Position numbers and translations under genes: made by a program. Below, piece by piece: positions 6,905 to 8,202 of a DNA stretch of 8,202 nt. The stretch comes from Bacteroidota bacterium (GTDB lineage: Bacteria > Bacteroidota > Ignavibacteria > Ignavibacteriales > Melioribacteraceae): NCBI GenBank assembly GCA_023381535.1, contig JAMCSN010000122.1, forward strand, positions 1 to 8,202, written 5' to 3'. How positions within the stretch are numbered: the stretch's first letter is position 1; every line of letters starts with the position of its first letter. The notes under the pieces were generated by a model. The model saw nothing but the letters and a program-made list of their open reading frames with translations, was not told the origin of the DNA and ran no database searches.

Positions 6905-8101
6905 TTACAACTTCTCAATTACTTTGTCCGAGACATAATCGCCTATAGACAATGATGCCGTTGCAGCCGGAGACGGTGCATTGCAAACGTGAACCACTCG
7001 TGTGTCTTCAACGATGTAAAAGTCATCAAGCAAACCGCCTTTTTTATCGCACGCTTGTGCGCGAACGCCGGCGCCGCCGTCAACCAAATCTTTTCCTTCA
7101 ATTTCCGGCACCATTTTCTGCAATGCTTTCACAAAAGAATTTTTCACCAGTGATCGGTAATACTCGCCCATCCCCATGCGCCAGTTTTTCTTTATCACTT
7201 TATGAAAACCAGGCCAAATCATGGTTTCAAGTGCGTCTCTTAAATTAAAACTTGTCTTCGTGTAGCCTTCTCTTTTAAAAGATAGAACTGCGTTCGGACC
7301 GCATTCAACTTCGCCGTCAATCATTTTGGTGAAATGAACTCCTAAGAAAGGAAAGTTCGGATCCGGTACAGGATAAATTAATGTTTTCACAAGATGTTTG
7401 GCTTGATTTTTCAGTTTGAAATATTCTCCGCGAAACGGAATTATTCTAAGCTGAAGATGCGGGTGAGTCATCTTTGCAACTCGGTCAGAAAATAAACCGG
7501 TACATGTAGCAACCAATTTTGAAACAAACGTTCCCTTTGAAGTTATCACCTCGCATTGATCGGTGCCAACGCGAATGTCTTTAAGCTCGCAGCCGAATTC
7601 AATTTCGCCGCCGAGATTTTTTATCAGTTCCAAATATTTTTCAGAAACTTCAGTGTAATCGATAATTCCGGTTTGCGGCACAAATATTCCAGCAGCTCCG
7701 GCAATATGAGGTTCGTAATCTTTCAGCTCTTCTTTTCGAAGCCGTTTTAAACCGTTCAGTCCGTTTTCGATTCCGCGCTTCATAATATTTTCCATCGCGG
7801 AAATTTCTGACTCGGATGAAGCAACAATTACTTTTCCGCAAATGTCGTAACGGATTTCATTCTCGTTGCAGAAGTCAATCATCATCTTGTAACCGCGAAC
7901 ACAGTTTTGAGCTTTCAAACTTCCCGGTTTATAATAGATGCCGGAATGAATCACTCCGCTGTTGTTTCCGGTTTGATGCTGCGCAACGGAATTCTCTTTC
8001 TCCAAAATCAAAAGTTTAAGAGAAGGATTTTTCTCAAGAATTTTTAGTGAGGTCGCCAGACCAACGATTCCGGCGCCGACTACTACAACATCATATTTCA
8101 T
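6905..8101 (-). CDS. lhgO: L-2-hydroxyglutarate oxidase/dehydrogenase, FAD-dependent
   Basis: Oxidises L-2-hydroxyglutarate to 2-oxoglutarate using FAD (DAO superfamily), usually peripheral to the inner membrane and passing electrons to the respiratory chain. The 398 residues match E. coli LhgO closely in the motifs I remember: the FAD-binding VVVGAGIVGLAT (6-17), LEKE (33-36), HQTGNNSGVIHSGIYY (42-57), GIFVPQTGIIDY (138-149), IPFRGEYFKL (221-230), IYPVPDPNFPFLGVH (242-256), GPNAVLSFKREGY (268-280), AGVRAQA (344-350) and CNAPSPAATASL (373-384). No truncation is seen. The start at 8101 matches the family N-terminus and lies inside the 3' end of the preceding glycosyltransferase gene (11-nt overlap), which suggests coupled translation. 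Its presence in a glycan operon is unexplained. It could act on L-2-hydroxyglutarate or another 2-hydroxy acid. Confidence 0.93.
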   Translation of the reverse strand: MKYDVVVVGAGIVGLATSLKILEKNPSLKLLILEKENSVAQHQTGNNSGVIHSGIYYKPGSLKAQNCVRGYKMMIDFCNENEIRYDICGKVIVASSESEISAMENIMKRGIENGLNGLKRLRKEELKDYEPHIAGAAGIFVPQTGIIDYTEVSEKYLELIKNLGGEIEFGCELKDIRVGTDQCEVITSKGTFVSKLVATCTGLFSDRVAKMTHPHLQLRIIPFRGEYFKLKNQAKHLVKTLIYPVPDPNFPFLGVHFTKMIDGEVECGPNAVLSFKREGYTKTSFNLRDALETMIWPGFHKVIKKNWRMGMGEYYRSLVKNSFVKALQKMVPEIEGKDLVDGGAGVRAQACDKKGGLLDDFYIVEDTRVVHVCNAPSPAATASLSIGDYVSDKVIEKL

Positions 8102-8202
8102 TTAAGTTGCTCAACTTTAATAGTTCATCATAGAATCTTTTTACGACGAACTTGCGTGAAAAGTTATTATAGGCTTCAGTACGTCCATTCTTTCCGAGGT
8201 CT
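8091..8202 (-). CDS. C-terminal end of a probable GT4 glycosyltransferase, cut by window edge
   Basis: An open frame enters from the right edge (first full codon at 8201) and encodes 36 residues ending in TGA at 8091-8093. It begins DLGKNGRTEAYNNFSRKF and ends in a short amphipathic stretch with KRFYDELLKL. The G-x-NGR...FS...F-Y pattern is the usual last helix of GT-B family 4 (group 1) glycosyltransferases, where G-x-NGR precedes the C-terminal helix that folds back on the N-domain. Its last 11 nt overlap lhgO. Only the tail is visible, so neither the donor sugar nor completeness can be judged. The other two minus-strand frames do not give a comparable protein; one meets a stop within nine codons. 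Confidence 0.7.
   Translation of the reverse strand, partial: DLGKNGRTEAYNNFSRKFVVKRFYDELLKLSNLNEI

Noticed and set aside
6952..7248. Plus-strand open frame of 98 codons inside lhgO
   Set aside because: It is antisense to the conserved C-terminal half of LhgO, and its arginine/glutamine-rich translation looks like a shadow frame.
8104..8117. AAGTTG-CT-CAACTT palindrome just upstream of lhgO
   Set aside because: It lies inside the coding end of the GT4 gene, the 2-nt centre is too small for a hairpin loop, and a 6-bp AT-rich match is expected by chance.
1..8202. Search for a defence system, CRISPR array, tRNA, insertion sequence or phage genes
   Set aside because: All coding capacity is explained by glycan and lipid metabolism genes. 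No spaced direct repeats, transposase, integrase or tRNA-like fold was recognised.

Overview
The window is an AT-rich, densely packed stretch of a bacterial surface-glycan (exopolysaccharide or O-antigen type) locus, and every supported gene is on the minus strand. Transcription therefore runs from high to low coordinates. Protein style suggests the Bacteroidota/Chlorobiota/Ignavibacteriota group: a thioesterase with a YADTD...FEVGR signature, an AccA of this type, and mostly Shine-Dalgarno-free AT-rich leaders. This placement is inferred from recognition only, not from a search.

In transcription order the genes are: (1) the last 36 codons of a probable GT4 glycosyltransferase (8202-8091); (2) an LhgO-type L-2-hydroxyglutarate oxidase (8101-6905), overlapping the first gene by 11 nt; (3) a full-length WbaP/WcaJ-type polyprenyl-phosphate sugar-1-phosphate transferase (6882-5479); (4) a DPM1-like polyprenyl-phosphate hexose synthase (5464-4742); (5) a 662-residue fusion of a GT2 glycosyltransferase with a membrane-bound, catalytically stripped copy of the sugar-phosphate transferase (4740-2752); (6) accA, the carboxyltransferase alpha subunit of acetyl-CoA carboxylase (2749-1799); (7) a YbgC/FadM-type hotdog acyl-CoA thioesterase (about 1730-1296); (8) after a 183-nt gap carrying an unusual repeat, the N-terminal 370 residues of a Wzx-type flippase (1112 to the window edge).

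A workable reading is that gene 3 starts the glycan by loading a sugar phosphate on undecaprenyl phosphate. The GT4 and GT2 enzymes extend it, the DPM1-like enzyme supplies a lipid-linked monosaccharide donor, and the flippase moves the lipid-linked product across the inner membrane. Genes 2, 6 and 7 are central, fatty-acid or CoA metabolism genes sharing the transcript. Gaps of 1, 2, 14, 22 and 68 nt and one 11-nt overlap argue for one operon from gene 1 to gene 7. The flippase may be read through or may have its own promoter.

The most notable item is the GT2/pseudo-sugar-transferase fusion encoded beside its intact catalytic relative. The second is the composite repeat in the thioesterase-flippase gap, which looks like a short hairpin element inserted into another repeat. 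No RNA gene, CRISPR array, insertion sequence, defence system or convincing intrinsic terminator was seen.
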